Assembly (NCBI GenBank): GCA_902792895.1
Contig: CADBBK010000002.1
Span: 106,906 to 170,905, forward strand
Source: an uncultured Bacteroidales bacterium
Lineage (GTDB): Bacteria > Bacteroidota > Bacteroidia > Bacteroidales > Muribaculaceae
Reading direction: 5' to 3'
Length of the DNA stretch: 64,000 bases
Shown here: in pieces, positions 47,230 to 55,733 of the stretch
Layout: each line of letters begins with the position of its first letter
Numbering within the stretch: position 1 is the stretch's first letter
The notes under the pieces: model-generated
Told to the model about the DNA's origin: nothing
The model's database searches: none
Seen by the model: only the letters and a program-made list of their open reading frames with translations
Made by a program: the position numbers and the translations under genes

Positions 47230-48444
47230 ATGAATATCTTAGTATTGAATTGCGGCAGCAGCTCTGCCAAATACAAACTTATCGAGATCAAGGAGAACAA
47301 GACCCTCGCTGAGGGCGGCGTAGAGAAAATCGGTCTTCCCGATGGATTCATCAAGCTGAAATTTGATGACGGCAGCAAGAAGAACATCGACCTGGGACTT
47401 ACCGACCACAAGGGTGCCATCAAGGCCATCCTCGATGCCCTCGTTCATCCCGAATATGGCTGCATCAAGGACCTGAAGGAAATTGACGCTGTGGGCCACC
47501 GCGTAGTGCACGGCGGCGAGAAGTTCAGCCGCAGTGTCCTCATCACCGACGAGGTGAAGGACATGATCCGCGAGTGCTATGGCATTGCTCCGCTGCACAA
47601 TCCCGTGAACATGGCAGGTATCGAGGCTATTGAGGCCGTGCTGCCCGGTGTTCCTCAAGTGGGCGTGTTTGACACCGCTTTCCATCAGACGATGCCCCAG
47701 GCAGCCTACATGTATCCGCTGCCCATGGAGTATTACACCCAGGACCACGTGCGCCGTTACGGTTTCCACGGCACGAGCCACCGCTTCGTTGCACAGCGCG
47801 TGTGTGAGATGCTGGGCACCACTCCTGAGGGTAAACGCATCATCTGCTGCCACATCGGCAACGGTGCCAGCATCAGCGCTATCAAGGACGGCAAGAGCAT
47901 CGACACGACGATGGGCCTCACTCCCACCGAGGGTCTGATGATGGGAACCCGTTCGGGTGATGTTGATCCGGGCGCCTTGCTCTTCCTCATGGAGAAATAT
48001 AACCTCACCCCCGCCGAAATGCTCAACATCATCAACAAGAAGAGCGGCGTGCTGGGCATCACCGGCCTGAGCAGTGACATGCGCGATGTTGTTGACGCTG
48101 CCGAGGAGCAGAACAACAAGCGTGCTCAGTTGGCACTCGACATGTATGAACTGCGCATCTTGAAGTATATCGGTGCTTATGCTGCCGAGCTGAATGGCGT
48201 GGACATCATTGCCTTCACGGGTGGTGTCGGCGAGAATCAGTTCCAGACGCGCAAGCGTGTGTGCCGCCAGCTCTCCTACCTGGGTGTGAACATCAACGAG
48301 GAAATCAACGACACGCTGTGGCGCGGTAAGGAAGGCGAAATCAGCACTCCTGACAGCAAGGTCAAGGTCGTTGTCGTCCTCACCGACGAGGAGTACATGA
48401 TTGCTCACGACACCGAGGCCATCGTAGAGGGCCGCGAGCCGTAA
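47230..48444 (+). CDS. ackA: Acetate kinase
   Basis: A 404-residue kinase: acetyl phosphate plus ADP gives acetate plus ATP. Signatures are VLNCGSSSAKYKL (residues 4-16), RRYGFHGTSHRFVAQRV (mid-protein) and FTGGVGENQFQTRKRV near the C-terminus. Second gene of pta-ackA, followed by a clean terminator. Confidence 0.97.
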   Translation: MNILVLNCGSSSAKYKLIEIKENKTLAEGGVEKIGLPDGFIKLKFDDGSKKNIDLGLTDHKGAIKAILDALVHPEYGCIKDLKEIDAVGHRVVHGGEKFSRSVLITDEVKDMIRECYGIAPLHNPVNMAGIEAIEAVLPGVPQVGVFDTAFHQTMPQAAYMYPLPMEYYTQDHVRRYGFHGTSHRFVAQRVCEMLGTTPEGKRIICCHIGNGASISAIKDGKSIDTTMGLTPTEGLMMGTRSGDVDPGALLFLMEKYNLTPAEMLNIINKKSGVLGITGLSSDMRDVVDAAEEQNNKRAQLALDMYELRILKYIGAYAAELNGVDIIAFTGGVGENQFQTRKRVCRQLSYLGVNINEEINDTLWRGKEGEISTPDSKVKVVVVLTDEEYMIAHDTEAIVEGREP

Positions 48445-48482
48445 ACACGCAGCATAGCTTACGCTGAGCGATAGTATATTAT

Positions 48483-48528
48483 AAACCCTGTACTTGCACT
48501 GATTCGGTCAAGTACAGGGTTTGTTTAG
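48483..48528 (+). terminator. Terminator after ackA
   Basis: AAACCCTGTACTTG (48483-48496) pairs exactly with CAAGTACAGGGTTT (48509-48522), followed by GTTTAG. The T-rich end of the stem provides the U tract. Confidence 0.7.
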
Positions 48529-48552
48529 TGGGTTATTATCAACTGAAACGTT

Positions 48553-49134
48553 CTATTTTCCTAAGCCAACGGCACGCGAAATTGACTTGATTGCAGCGGT
48601 ATTATCGCTGTGATGGGAATCCATACCGGTCCCGAGAGGATGATCATGGTCGACAGGACAGTAGCCCGTATATTGAGTGAACTGCGCATTGAGCGACAAC
48701 AGCAAATAGCCGTTCTCATCAATTTTATAGTACAATTCTTCATGGTCACCATCATCGAACCAGAGATATAAACGGTTGAATTGCTGCTCCCATTTAATGT
48801 CGATATATGTTATTATTATGTTGGGATTGGAATAGGTAGAATAACCATATTGACCTGTTTGGTCTTCATAGAAGTCAAAACATACCTTGATTTGATCAGG
48901 AATCTCAAATCTCTCACCATTAACATCTATGGCATACTCCGATATCCAGCTACCTACAACGCTATTAGAGTGATGTTCTCCCAAGATGACGCCAATAACG
49001 GCATTGACATCGGCGACGGTGACCTCGCCGTCACCATTTACGTCACCATAAATGTAGTTCTGGGCTAACACGCTACAGGGCATGGTAAACATCATCGCGA
49101 TAAAGAAAATCAGAATCTTTTTCATCATATACAT
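48553..49134 (-). CDS. Secreted protein with dockerin-like calcium-binding repeat
   Basis: A 193-residue protein with a signal peptide (start MYMMKKILIFF; three nearby ATGs are possible). The mature N-terminus carries one type I dockerin-like repeat, GDVNGDGEVTVADVNAVI, with the EF-hand-like DxNxDG calcium loop. The rest is a Tyr/Asp-rich beta region. Proteins of this form are frequent in gut Bacteroidales, but with a single repeat and no cohesin nearby, cellulosome assembly is unlikely. The function is unknown. A TATTTTTG promoter box lies at 49181-49188. Confidence 0.65.
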   Translation of the reverse strand: MYMMKKILIFFIAMMFTMPCSVLAQNYIYGDVNGDGEVTVADVNAVIGVILGEHHSNSVVGSWISEYAIDVNGERFEIPDQIKVCFDFYEDQTGQYGYSTYSNPNIIITYIDIKWEQQFNRLYLWFDDGDHEELYYKIDENGYLLLSLNAQFTQYTGYCPVDHDHPLGTGMDSHHSDNTAAIKSISRAVGLGK

Positions 49135-49373
49135 ACCGGTAAATTATCCCTTGTGGGAATTAAAAGTTAATAAAAGAAGGCAAAAATAAACTCATATCGT
49201 TGACTTTAAGCAATCTAGAATGGGTATTAGAGATTTCTAAATCACTAAATGCACAACCAATATGCAAATTACGTCAATATTCTTGATGTATGCAAGATAA
49301 TTTCAAGAATTATGTCAATGACGATTGCAGAAAAAAACTATACTCTATTAACTGCTAACTGAAAACTATTTAC

Positions 49374-49381
49374 TACCTTTG
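49374..49381 (+). promoter_or_regulatory. Promoter -7 box for pheS
   Basis: TACCTTTG, an exact match, 25 bases before the ATG at 49406. It shows that the open frame upstream of that ATG (TTG at 49379) is not translated. Confidence 0.5.
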
Positions 49382-49405
49382 CACGTTAAAACAAGCAATA
49401 AGACT

Positions 49406-50443
49406 ATGTTAAAGGACAAAATAGAAGCGCTGAAGGCGCAAATTGCAGATCTTAAGGCAGAGAACGAAGAGGCCCTTGAGGCATTGCGTATCAAATATCT
49501 GAGCAAAAAAGGAGAGATAACTGCTTTGTTCAATGAGTTTCGTGACGTTGCTCCCGAAGAGAAGCGCGAGCTTGGTCAGAGACTCAACGAGCTGAAGAAC
49601 CTTGCCACTGAGAAAATCAACGCCCTGCGCGAGGCCACTAAACAGCAAGCCAAGGAGCAGAACAAAATCGATATCACTCGTCCCGCATTCCCGGCTGAGT
49701 TGGGAACCCGTCACCCCATCTCGGTGGTGCGCAAGCAGATCATCGACATCTTCTCACGTCTGGGCTTCACGATTGCCGACGGCCCCGAGGTGGAGGACGA
49801 CTGGCATGTGTTCAGTGCTCTGAACTTTGCTGCCGATCATCCTGCCCGCGACATGCAAGACACTTTCTTCATCGAGAAGAACGAGCAGGACGTGACGCGC
49901 AACATCGTGCTGCGCAGCCACACCAGTTCGGTGCAGGTGCGCACGATGGAACGCCAGCAGCCGCCCATCCGCATCATCTGCCCGGGACGCGTTTACCGTA
50001 ACGAGGCCATTACTGCTCGTGCCCACTGCTTCTTCCACCAGATTGAGGGCCTATACATTGACAAGAACGTGTCATTTGCCGACCTGAAGCAGGTACTGCT
50101 GCACTTTGCACAGGAGTTGTTCGGCACCGAGACCGAAATCCGCCTGCGCCCCAGTTACTTCCCCTTCACCGAGCCTAGTGCTGAGATGGATGTTACTTGT
50201 ATGCTGTGCGGTGGCAAGGGCTGCGGTTTCTGCAAGCACACGGGTTGGGTCGAGATTTTGGGTTGCGGTATGGTTGATCCTGCCGTGCTCGAGGCTAGCG
50301 GCATCGACAGCACCGTTTACAGCGGCTACGCTTTCGGCTTGGGTGTGGAGCGCATCACCAACCTGAAGTATATGGTGAAGGACCTGCGCATGTTCAGCGA
50401 GAACGACGTGCGTTTCCTTGACGAGTTCAAGAGCGCCCATTGA
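49406..50443 (+). CDS. pheS: Phenylalanine-tRNA ligase alpha subunit
   Basis: A 345-residue class II aminoacyl-tRNA synthetase subunit. The N-terminal coiled coil (about 1-85) contacts tRNA. The catalytic core contains GRVYRNEAITARAHCFFHQI and the motif 3 region GYAFGLGVERITNLKY. A cysteine-rich stretch CMLCGGKGCGFCKHTGW sits before motif 3, as in related bacterial enzymes. The start is the ATG at 49406, just after the promoter. The beta subunit gene (pheT) is not adjacent. Confidence 0.96.
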   Translation: MLKDKIEALKAQIADLKAENEEALEALRIKYLSKKGEITALFNEFRDVAPEEKRELGQRLNELKNLATEKINALREATKQQAKEQNKIDITRPAFPAELGTRHPISVVRKQIIDIFSRLGFTIADGPEVEDDWHVFSALNFAADHPARDMQDTFFIEKNEQDVTRNIVLRSHTSSVQVRTMERQQPPIRIICPGRVYRNEAITARAHCFFHQIEGLYIDKNVSFADLKQVLLHFAQELFGTETEIRLRPSYFPFTEPSAEMDVTCMLCGGKGCGFCKHTGWVEILGCGMVDPAVLEASGIDSTVYSGYAFGLGVERITNLKYMVKDLRMFSENDVRFLDEFKSAH

Positions 50444-50445
50444 TT

Positions 50446-50464
50446 TTTTGCCCTTTGGGCAAAA
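50446..50464 (+). terminator. Short hairpin after pheS
   Basis: TTTTGCCC pairs with GGGCAAAA around a TTT loop, 3 bases after the pheS stop. A weak U tract follows (AAAATAGATTTG), so termination may depend on other factors. Confidence 0.4.
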
Positions 50465-50491
50465 TAGATTTGTGATTAGAGATTAATAATA

Positions 50492-50517
50492 TAGAGACGC
50501 AAGATTTTGCGTCTCTA
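50492..50517. repeat. Palindromic element (11-base arms) between pheS and nth
   Basis: TAGAGACGCAA (50492-50502) and TTGCGTCTCTA (50507-50517) form a perfect stem with a 4-base loop. It resembles dispersed palindromic repeats with GAGACGC arms that I associate with bacterial genomes; only one copy lies in this window. Confidence 0.5.
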
Positions 50518-50531
50518 CTTATAAATGAGCT

Positions 50532-51182
50532 ATGACAATTAAGGAGAGATTTGAGGGTATATTGGACTATTTCCAGCGGGAACAGCCTAATCCGGTGACC
50601 GAGCTGCAGCATGGCGGCCCGTTTGAGCTATTGGTGGCTGTGATGCTCAGCGCCCAATGCACCGACAAACGCGTGAATATGGTCACCCCGCCCTTGTTTG
50701 CCGCCTACCCTACTCCCCAGGCCATGGCGACTGCCAGTGTTGAGGACATATTGGAATATGTGAAAAGCGTATCCTATCCCAACAGCAAGGCGGCACACCT
50801 GCAGGCGATGGCAAGAATGCTGGTTGACGAGTTTGGCGGTCAAGTACCCGACAACATGAAAGATTTGACCTCTCTGCCAGGAGTGGGCCGCAAGACGGCC
50901 AATGTGGTGATGGGAGCCGCCTTTGGTAAAGCAACGATTCCTGTCGATACCCATGTTTACCGTGTTTCTCACCGCTTGGGCTTGTCACAGGGTAAGACAC
51001 CTAACGACGTGGAGCGTGACTTGGCGCGGCACATCCCCGAAGAACTGCGCTTCAAGGCCCATCACTGGATCTTGCTGCATGGACGCTATGTCTGCAAGGC
51101 ATTGAAGCCCGATTGCCTGAACTGCGGAATCCAGCAATACTGCAAGCAGTACAACAAGCAAACTGTTCCTTATTGCCCTTAA
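50532..51182 (+). CDS. nth: Endonuclease III (base-excision repair)
   Basis: A 216-residue DNA glycosylase/AP lyase that removes oxidised pyrimidines. The helix-hairpin-helix LPGVGRKTANVV supplies the catalytic Lys, and the catalytic Asp is in VDTHVYRVSHRL. The C-terminal [4Fe-4S] site follows the C-x6-C-x2-C-x5-C spacing (CKALKPDCLNCGIQQYC). Complete and normal in length. Confidence 0.95.
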   Translation: MTIKERFEGILDYFQREQPNPVTELQHGGPFELLVAVMLSAQCTDKRVNMVTPPLFAAYPTPQAMATASVEDILEYVKSVSYPNSKAAHLQAMARMLVDEFGGQVPDNMKDLTSLPGVGRKTANVVMGAAFGKATIPVDTHVYRVSHRLGLSQGKTPNDVERDLARHIPEELRFKAHHWILLHGRYVCKALKPDCLNCGIQQYCKQYNKQTVPYCP

Positions 51183-51300
51183 AGTATTCTAAAACACGCA
51201 ATAAATAATTTTTTCCCTATATGGATTAAACTTGACGGTTTGTTTCTCGTCAAAAGACTGTTTAACGTTTTATTATTACTATTTAATTAAATTAAAGATT

Positions 51301-51897
51301 ATGAAGAAAGTGTTGACATTGATTGCTGCTGCAATCCTGTGCATGAGTGCTAGCGCACAAGTTCAGTTTGGAGGAAAGGTCGGTTTTGACTTGACCCACT
51401 TCTGGGGTAAGGATGCTGCTCATGGTATTAAGCCCTCTTATCAGTTCGGTCTGATTATGGAATACAAGGCAACTCCCAATTTTGCCATCGCACCTGAGGT
51501 TGTTTTCGCTGCTCAAGGTAGTAGGTTCAAGGCATTGGAAATTGATTTCTTTGATATGGACGTTTCCACCGGAACTGTAACCTGCAACACCAATTACATC
51601 AATGTGCCCATTATGTTCAAGTACTACGTAGCTCCCTCGTTCAGCATCGACCTGGGTCCTCAAGTAGGTTTCAATGTGTACAGCAAGTATTCTGTTAAGG
51701 GCGTAGACAAAGCTGTTGATATTAAGGACGGAACTAAGCCTGTTGACGTTGGCGTCGGCATTGGCGGTACCTACAATCTCACTGATAACGCCTTCGTTCA
51801 GGCTCGTTACACCATGGGTTTGACCAAGGTTTATAAGGCAGATTACAACAAGGAGAAGAACGGTAACATCCAGATCGCCTTTGGTATGAAGTTCTGA
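51301..51897 (+). CDS. Small outer-membrane beta-barrel protein (PorT/OmpX-like)
   Basis: A 198-residue protein from the ATG at 51301 with signal peptide MKKVLTLIAAAILCMSASAQ. The mature part alternates hydrophobic and polar residues in about eight strands and ends with an aromatic residue (IQIAFGMKF), as outer-membrane barrels do. The opening VQFGGKVGFDLTHFWG and the central YYVAPSFSIDLGPQVGFNVYSK match the porin-family outer-membrane barrels of Bacteroidota. The function is unknown. A terminator follows. Confidence 0.8.
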   Translation: MKKVLTLIAAAILCMSASAQVQFGGKVGFDLTHFWGKDAAHGIKPSYQFGLIMEYKATPNFAIAPEVVFAAQGSRFKALEIDFFDMDVSTGTVTCNTNYINVPIMFKYYVAPSFSIDLGPQVGFNVYSKYSVKGVDKAVDIKDGTKPVDVGVGIGGTYNLTDNAFVQARYTMGLTKVYKADYNKEKNGNIQIAFGMKF

Positions 51898-51942
51898 TTG
51901 CCTTAGCTGAATGACATAGATTAGAAAGTTATCTAAATAACG

Positions 51943-51982
51943 GTGGCTGTCCTGAATCTAACGGGACAGCCACTCATTTTTG
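51943..51982 (+). terminator. Terminator after the small barrel gene
   Basis: GTGGCTGTCC (51943-51952) pairs with GGACAGCCAC (51964-51973), followed by TCATTTTTGT. Confidence 0.7.
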
Positions 51983-52130
51983 TCTATTAACAGTTTTCTT
52001 GTCTTCATGTTCGGCCCGCTGATCAATGGATCATGTACCGAAGCAGTCAAATGTATTTTCACGAATTGTTGGAGAATTACATCGTTAAATTCTAAATTTT
52101 TATATAAAAATATAAAAAGTTCTTAAAAGA

Positions 52131-52239
52131 TTTGTAAGATTCCAAAAAACGATTGTACATTTGTACGTGTGTTTTTCATGGTATTAGATTTAAGGTTTGT
52201 GGAGGCTGTCGTGAGACATCTTCCACTTTTTTATTTTTT
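52131..52239 (+). ncRNA. Candidate small RNA gene (promoter plus terminator, no convincing ORF)
   Basis: A full consensus promoter (TTTG at 52131-52134, 21-base spacer, TACATTTG at 52156-52163) points right. Thirty-five bases later comes a strong intrinsic terminator: a 12-base-pair stem with one mismatch and a GTGA loop (52199-52226), then TTTTTTATTTTTT. The expected transcript is about 65 bases (about 52170-52235). The preceding plus-strand gene already ends in its own terminator, and the next gene (def) is on the opposite strand and ends at 52231. An ATG at 52178 opens a frame that runs beyond the terminator, so a peptide is unlikely. The transcript would be antisense to the end of def. 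Confidence 0.5.
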
Positions 52240-52803
52240 GCGGTTGTGCGGAGCAAATTTGCAACGGTAGCTGCATGATACTTTCCCCTTCACCATATTG
52301 TTCAGCTTGCTGCGGATAAGCTGTTTGCGGATGGGTGAGATGCGGTCGATGAACAGCGTCTTGTTCAAGTGGTCACACTCATGCTGAACCACGCGTGCGA
52401 GATATCCCTCGATATCCTGATCGTGATGCTCAAACTGCTCGTCTTGCCAGTGCAGGTGGATTTTCTCCTGACGATGCACGTTCTCGTGAATACCGGGTAC
52501 ACTCAGGCATCCCTCCTCGCGAGAAATGAGCGGCGCCGTCTCGTCAACAGTGATTTCGGGGTTGATGAGCACCATGCGCACATCCTTGAGTTCGGGGAAG
52601 TCCTCGGCCAGTACATCGACGTCGATATAGACGATGCGTGCATTCACACCCACTTGCGGCGCGGCAATGCCTATGCCCTGGGTGTGGTACATGGTTTCCT
52701 TCATGTTCTCGATGAGTTCCTGCAGATTAGGATAATCGGGAGTAACTGTGGCGTTCTCGGCCCGCAGTACTGGATGACCATAAATATATATTGGTAAAAC
52801 CAT
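52231..52803 (-). CDS. def: Peptide deformylase
   Basis: A 190-residue metalloenzyme that removes the formyl group from new N-terminal methionines. Motif 1 GIGIAAPQVG (43-52), motif 2 EGCLSVPG (97-104, metal ligand C99) and motif 3 HECDH (141-145, ligands H141 and H145, catalytic E142) are intact. It lies 16 bases after ruvX and is the last gene of rho-ruvX-def. The final codons lie inside the T run of a plus-strand terminator. Confidence 0.96.
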   Translation of the reverse strand: MVLPIYIYGHPVLRAENATVTPDYPNLQELIENMKETMYHTQGIGIAAPQVGVNARIVYIDVDVLAEDFPELKDVRMVLINPEITVDETAPLISREEGCLSVPGIHENVHRQEKIHLHWQDEQFEHHDQDIEGYLARVVQHECDHLNKTLFIDRISPIRKQLIRSKLNNMVKGKVSCSYRCKFAPHNRKK

Positions 52804-52819
52804 AGCAATAGTTGTGGTA

Positions 52820-53245
52820 TTAAGAATTGGGTTGATTCATTCTGCTTTGAAGATAATCGTTGAGGATGATGGTGGCGGCAATAGCATCTACCCGTGACTT
52901 GTCACGTCGATCACTTTTTTTCATGCCTCCGTCAATCATGGCCTGATGAGCAATGGCACTGGTAAAACGTTCGTCATACATCACAATGGGCATGTCAGGC
53001 AACTCACCTTTCAGGCGGTTGACAAACGGTGTGATGTATTTCATACTCTCACTAGGCTGCCCATTGAGCTGAGATGGCTGGCCAATCACAATACGGTCCA
53101 CCTGCTCACGCGCTATGTAATCCTTGATGAACTGCATGAGCGTGTGGGTAGGAACTGTCGCCAGGTTCCCTGCTATAATCTGCAGCGGATCGGTAACAGC
53201 CACGCCTGAGCGTTTGCGTCCGTAGTCAATGGCTAGAATGCGTCC
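52820..53245 (-). CDS. ruvX: Putative Holliday junction resolvase YqgF/RuvX
   Basis: A 141-residue RNase H-fold nuclease from the ATG at 53245; a start 5 codons earlier is less likely. The acidic start ILAIDYGRKRSGVAVTD and the C-terminal DKSRVDAIAATIILNDYL carry the expected catalytic aspartates. The family is linked to 16S rRNA processing as well as junction resolution. It lies between rho and def on the same strand. Confidence 0.92.
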   Translation of the reverse strand, partial: GRILAIDYGRKRSGVAVTDPLQIIAGNLATVPTHTLMQFIKDYIAREQVDRIVIGQPSQLNGQPSESMKYITPFVNRLKGELPDMPIVMYDERFTSAIAHQAMIDGGMKKSDRRDKSRVDAIAATIILNDYLQSRMNQPNS

Positions 53246-53285
53246 CATCGTCCTCAACAATCACACATTTATTAATTTAACGGCA

Positions 53286-55385
53286 TCAGCTTTGCTGCAT
53301 GGTGAGCAGGAACTCCTCGTTGTCGCGGGTGCGTTCCATGCGTTCCTTGACAAATTCCATGGCTTCGACCGAAGTGCGGTCGCTCAGGAAACGGCGGATA
53401 ATCCACATCTTGTTGAGGGTATCCTGAGGCAGGAGCAGGTCGTCGCGACGCGTGCTGGATGCCATCACGTCAACAGCGGGGAAGATGCGTTTGTTGGACA
53501 ACTTGCGGTCAAGCTGCAACTCCATGTTACCGGTGCCCTTGAACTCCTCAAAGATCACCTCGTCCATCTTGGAGCCAGTCTCGGTAAGAGCTGTTGCAAT
53601 GATCGTAAGGCTACCTCCGCCCTCGATATTACGGGCGGCACCGAAGAAGCGTTTCGGCCTCTGCAGCGCATTGGCATCCACACCACCTGTGAGGATTTTG
53701 CCCGATGCGGGAGCAATAGTGTTGTAGGCGCGTGCCAGACGGGTAATCGAGTCGAGCAGGATAACCACATCGTGACCACATTCCACCAGTCGCTTGGCTT
53801 TGCTCAGCACCAGGTCGGCAATCTTGACATGGCGGTCGGCCGGTTCATCAAAGGTCGAAGCAATTACCTCAGCATTGACGCTGCGGGCCATGTCGGTCAC
53901 CTCCTCAGGACGCTCGTCGATGAGCAGGATGATCATATAGGTCTCGGGATGGTTTTCCGAGATGGCGTTGGCGATTTCCTTCAACAGCATGGTTTTACCG
54001 GTCTTGGGCTGTGCGACAATAAGTCCGCGCTGGCCTTTACCGATGGGCGAGAACATATCTACCACGCGCTGTGACACGGTGGGATGGGTGCGGCTCACCA
54101 GGTTGAATTTCTCATCAGGGAAGAGGGGCACCAGATGCTCAAAGGGCACACGGTCGCGCACATAAGCGGGAGTGCGGCCATTGATGAGGCGAATCTCGCT
54201 CAGTGGGAAGTATTTCTCACCCTCCATGGGCGGGCGAATGGTTCCCTCAATCACGTCACCGGTCTTGAGGCCGTAAGCCTTGATCTGGGACTGCTGAACA
54301 TAGATATCATCGGGTGAAGTCAGATAATTGTAGTCGCTCGAGCGCAGGAAACCGTAACCCTCAGGGGCGATATCAAGCACGCCTTGTCCCTCAAGGATAC
54401 CATCAAAATTATAAGGCTGGTCCAGATAGGGATTGCTCTCGGCAATCTGCTGCTGTTGCTGCTGTTTGATTTTGCGCTTGTTCTTCTTGCTCTCCTTTAC
54501 TACCTTGGGCTCTTGGATAACAATCGGTGCAGCTGCGGCCTCTTGTTCTTTGCGTTTGCGCTCTTCCTCGGCACGACGCATGGCTTCCTCACGCTCCTCT
54601 TGGGTGCGGGGTTTGAAAGTGAAACCGCTGCCAGTATTGAAGAATGAATTCAGCGACACGTCTTCGCGTTCACGAGGACTTTGTTCGTTGACAGGCTGTT
54701 CGGCGGCCTGTTCTTGGGGCTGCTCGAAATTGTCAGCCATAGGCTCAGGCTCATCGGCCGGCACGTTTTCCTGAATAGGCTCGGGTGCGGCTGCCGTTTC
54801 CTCGCTGATGTTATCAAAAGGCAATACGGGTTGCTCGATGACCTGTTTCGTTTTGCGACCACGACGGCGAGCCGGTTGCTCACTGGGAACTGGCTCTGCT
54901 TCAGGCGCTTCGGTTGTTGCCTCCTCAGTAGGTTGGCCTAAAGAAGCGTCTTCCTTGAGAGCAGCATCGCGTGCGGCCTTTTCGGCTGCCGACGGACGAC
55001 CGCGTTTGCGCTTCGGGGCTTCTACGACAGGTGCTTCCTCGGCTACGACCTCAGGTTTCGGTTCTTCCTTGGGTGCGGGTTCAACACTTTCTGGTGCCTT
55101 TAATTGGCTATCATCATTCTTTTTATTATGTTTCTTCTTGTTGGGAACGGCATCATCCTTTGTCACATTATTTCCATCGGCCTTGGCGGCTGGTTGACGG
55201 ATACGTTCGCGACGACGTTTGGTGGGTTCGGGAGCGATGGCGGCTTCGGTCTCAGCCTGATGATCCAGTATGTTAAATACTAGTTCATCATGGGTAGCTG
55301 AATCAATGTGCTTGAGACCCATTGATTTGGCGATCTCACGAAGTTCCGTGTCGCTCATCTGATTAAGTTGTTCAATGTTATACAT
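53286..55385 (-). CDS. rho: Transcription termination factor Rho with long disordered N-terminal insert
   Basis: A 699-residue hexameric RNA helicase, about 280 residues longer than the E. coli protein. Residues 1-45 are the Rho_N helix domain ([20 protein letters not shown]). Residues about 50-320 are a charged, Ala/Pro/Glu/Lys-rich low-complexity region. The CSD-like RNA-binding domain follows ([20 protein letters not shown]), then the ATPase domain with Walker A AQPKTGKT (near 460). Long disordered inserts are typical of Bacteroidota Rho and have been linked to condensate formation in Bacteroides. The gene is preceded by a promoter about 270 bases upstream, so a long leader is likely. Confidence 0.96.
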   Translation of the reverse strand: MYNIEQLNQMSDTELREIAKSMGLKHIDSATHDELVFNILDHQAETEAAIAPEPTKRRRERIRQPAAKADGNNVTKDDAVPNKKKHNKKNDDSQLKAPESVEPAPKEEPKPEVVAEEAPVVEAPKRKRGRPSAAEKAARDAALKEDASLGQPTEEATTEAPEAEPVPSEQPARRRGRKTKQVIEQPVLPFDNISEETAAAPEPIQENVPADEPEPMADNFEQPQEQAAEQPVNEQSPREREDVSLNSFFNTGSGFTFKPRTQEEREEAMRRAEEERKRKEQEAAAAPIVIQEPKVVKESKKNKRKIKQQQQQQIAESNPYLDQPYNFDGILEGQGVLDIAPEGYGFLRSSDYNYLTSPDDIYVQQSQIKAYGLKTGDVIEGTIRPPMEGEKYFPLSEIRLINGRTPAYVRDRVPFEHLVPLFPDEKFNLVSRTHPTVSQRVVDMFSPIGKGQRGLIVAQPKTGKTMLLKEIANAISENHPETYMIILLIDERPEEVTDMARSVNAEVIASTFDEPADRHVKIADLVLSKAKRLVECGHDVVILLDSITRLARAYNTIAPASGKILTGGVDANALQRPKRFFGAARNIEGGGSLTIIATALTETGSKMDEVIFEEFKGTGNMELQLDRKLSNKRIFPAVDVMASSTRRDDLLLPQDTLNKMWIIRRFLSDRTSVEAMEFVKERMERTRDNEEFLLTMQQS

Positions 55386-55655
55386 ATATTTAAAATAATA
55401 TCGGGATTGACTAGCGGGGAATACAATAAGCTGATACTACGCCAGTCGTGGATGTGCATTCTCAAGCACAATCACCCGTAGTTAATGATTTATCAATAGT
55501 TTAAATATTAATTTTCGAATCTGCCCTAACTTCTATATTCCTGTATGCCAACTATAATAGCACTACACGTTTTGAAAAATGTGTTCGGGAAAAGGCGGGA
55601 AACGAAATCGATGATTTTTGAGGCAAAAGGCCTACTTAAGAGCCGTTTTGCGATG

Positions 55656-55687
55656 CAAAATTAGTGATTTTTGGGAACATGAGCAAA
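55656..55687 (-). promoter_or_regulatory. Promoter for rho, far upstream
   Basis: Minus strand TTTG (55684-55687), a 20-base spacer, then TAATTTTG (55656-55663): full consensus. It implies a leader of about 265 bases (55385-55650) with no gene in it; a GTGC/GCAC hairpin lies in the leader at about 55455-55475. Confidence 0.55.
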
Positions 55688-55706
55688 AAAAGCGCGAAAA
55701 AAGCCT

Positions 55707-55714
55707 TAATTTTG
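55707..55714 (+). promoter_or_regulatory. Promoter -7 box for the CCA-adding enzyme fusion
   Basis: TAATTTTG, 20 bases before the ATG at 55734. It diverges from the rho promoter, whose -33 lies 20 bases away. Confidence 0.45.
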
Positions 55715-55733
55715 CAACCCAAAGAGAAAAAAC

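Noticed and set aside
47239-48408. 389-codon open frame opposite ackA
   Set aside because: Antisense shadow; ackA is complete with all signatures.
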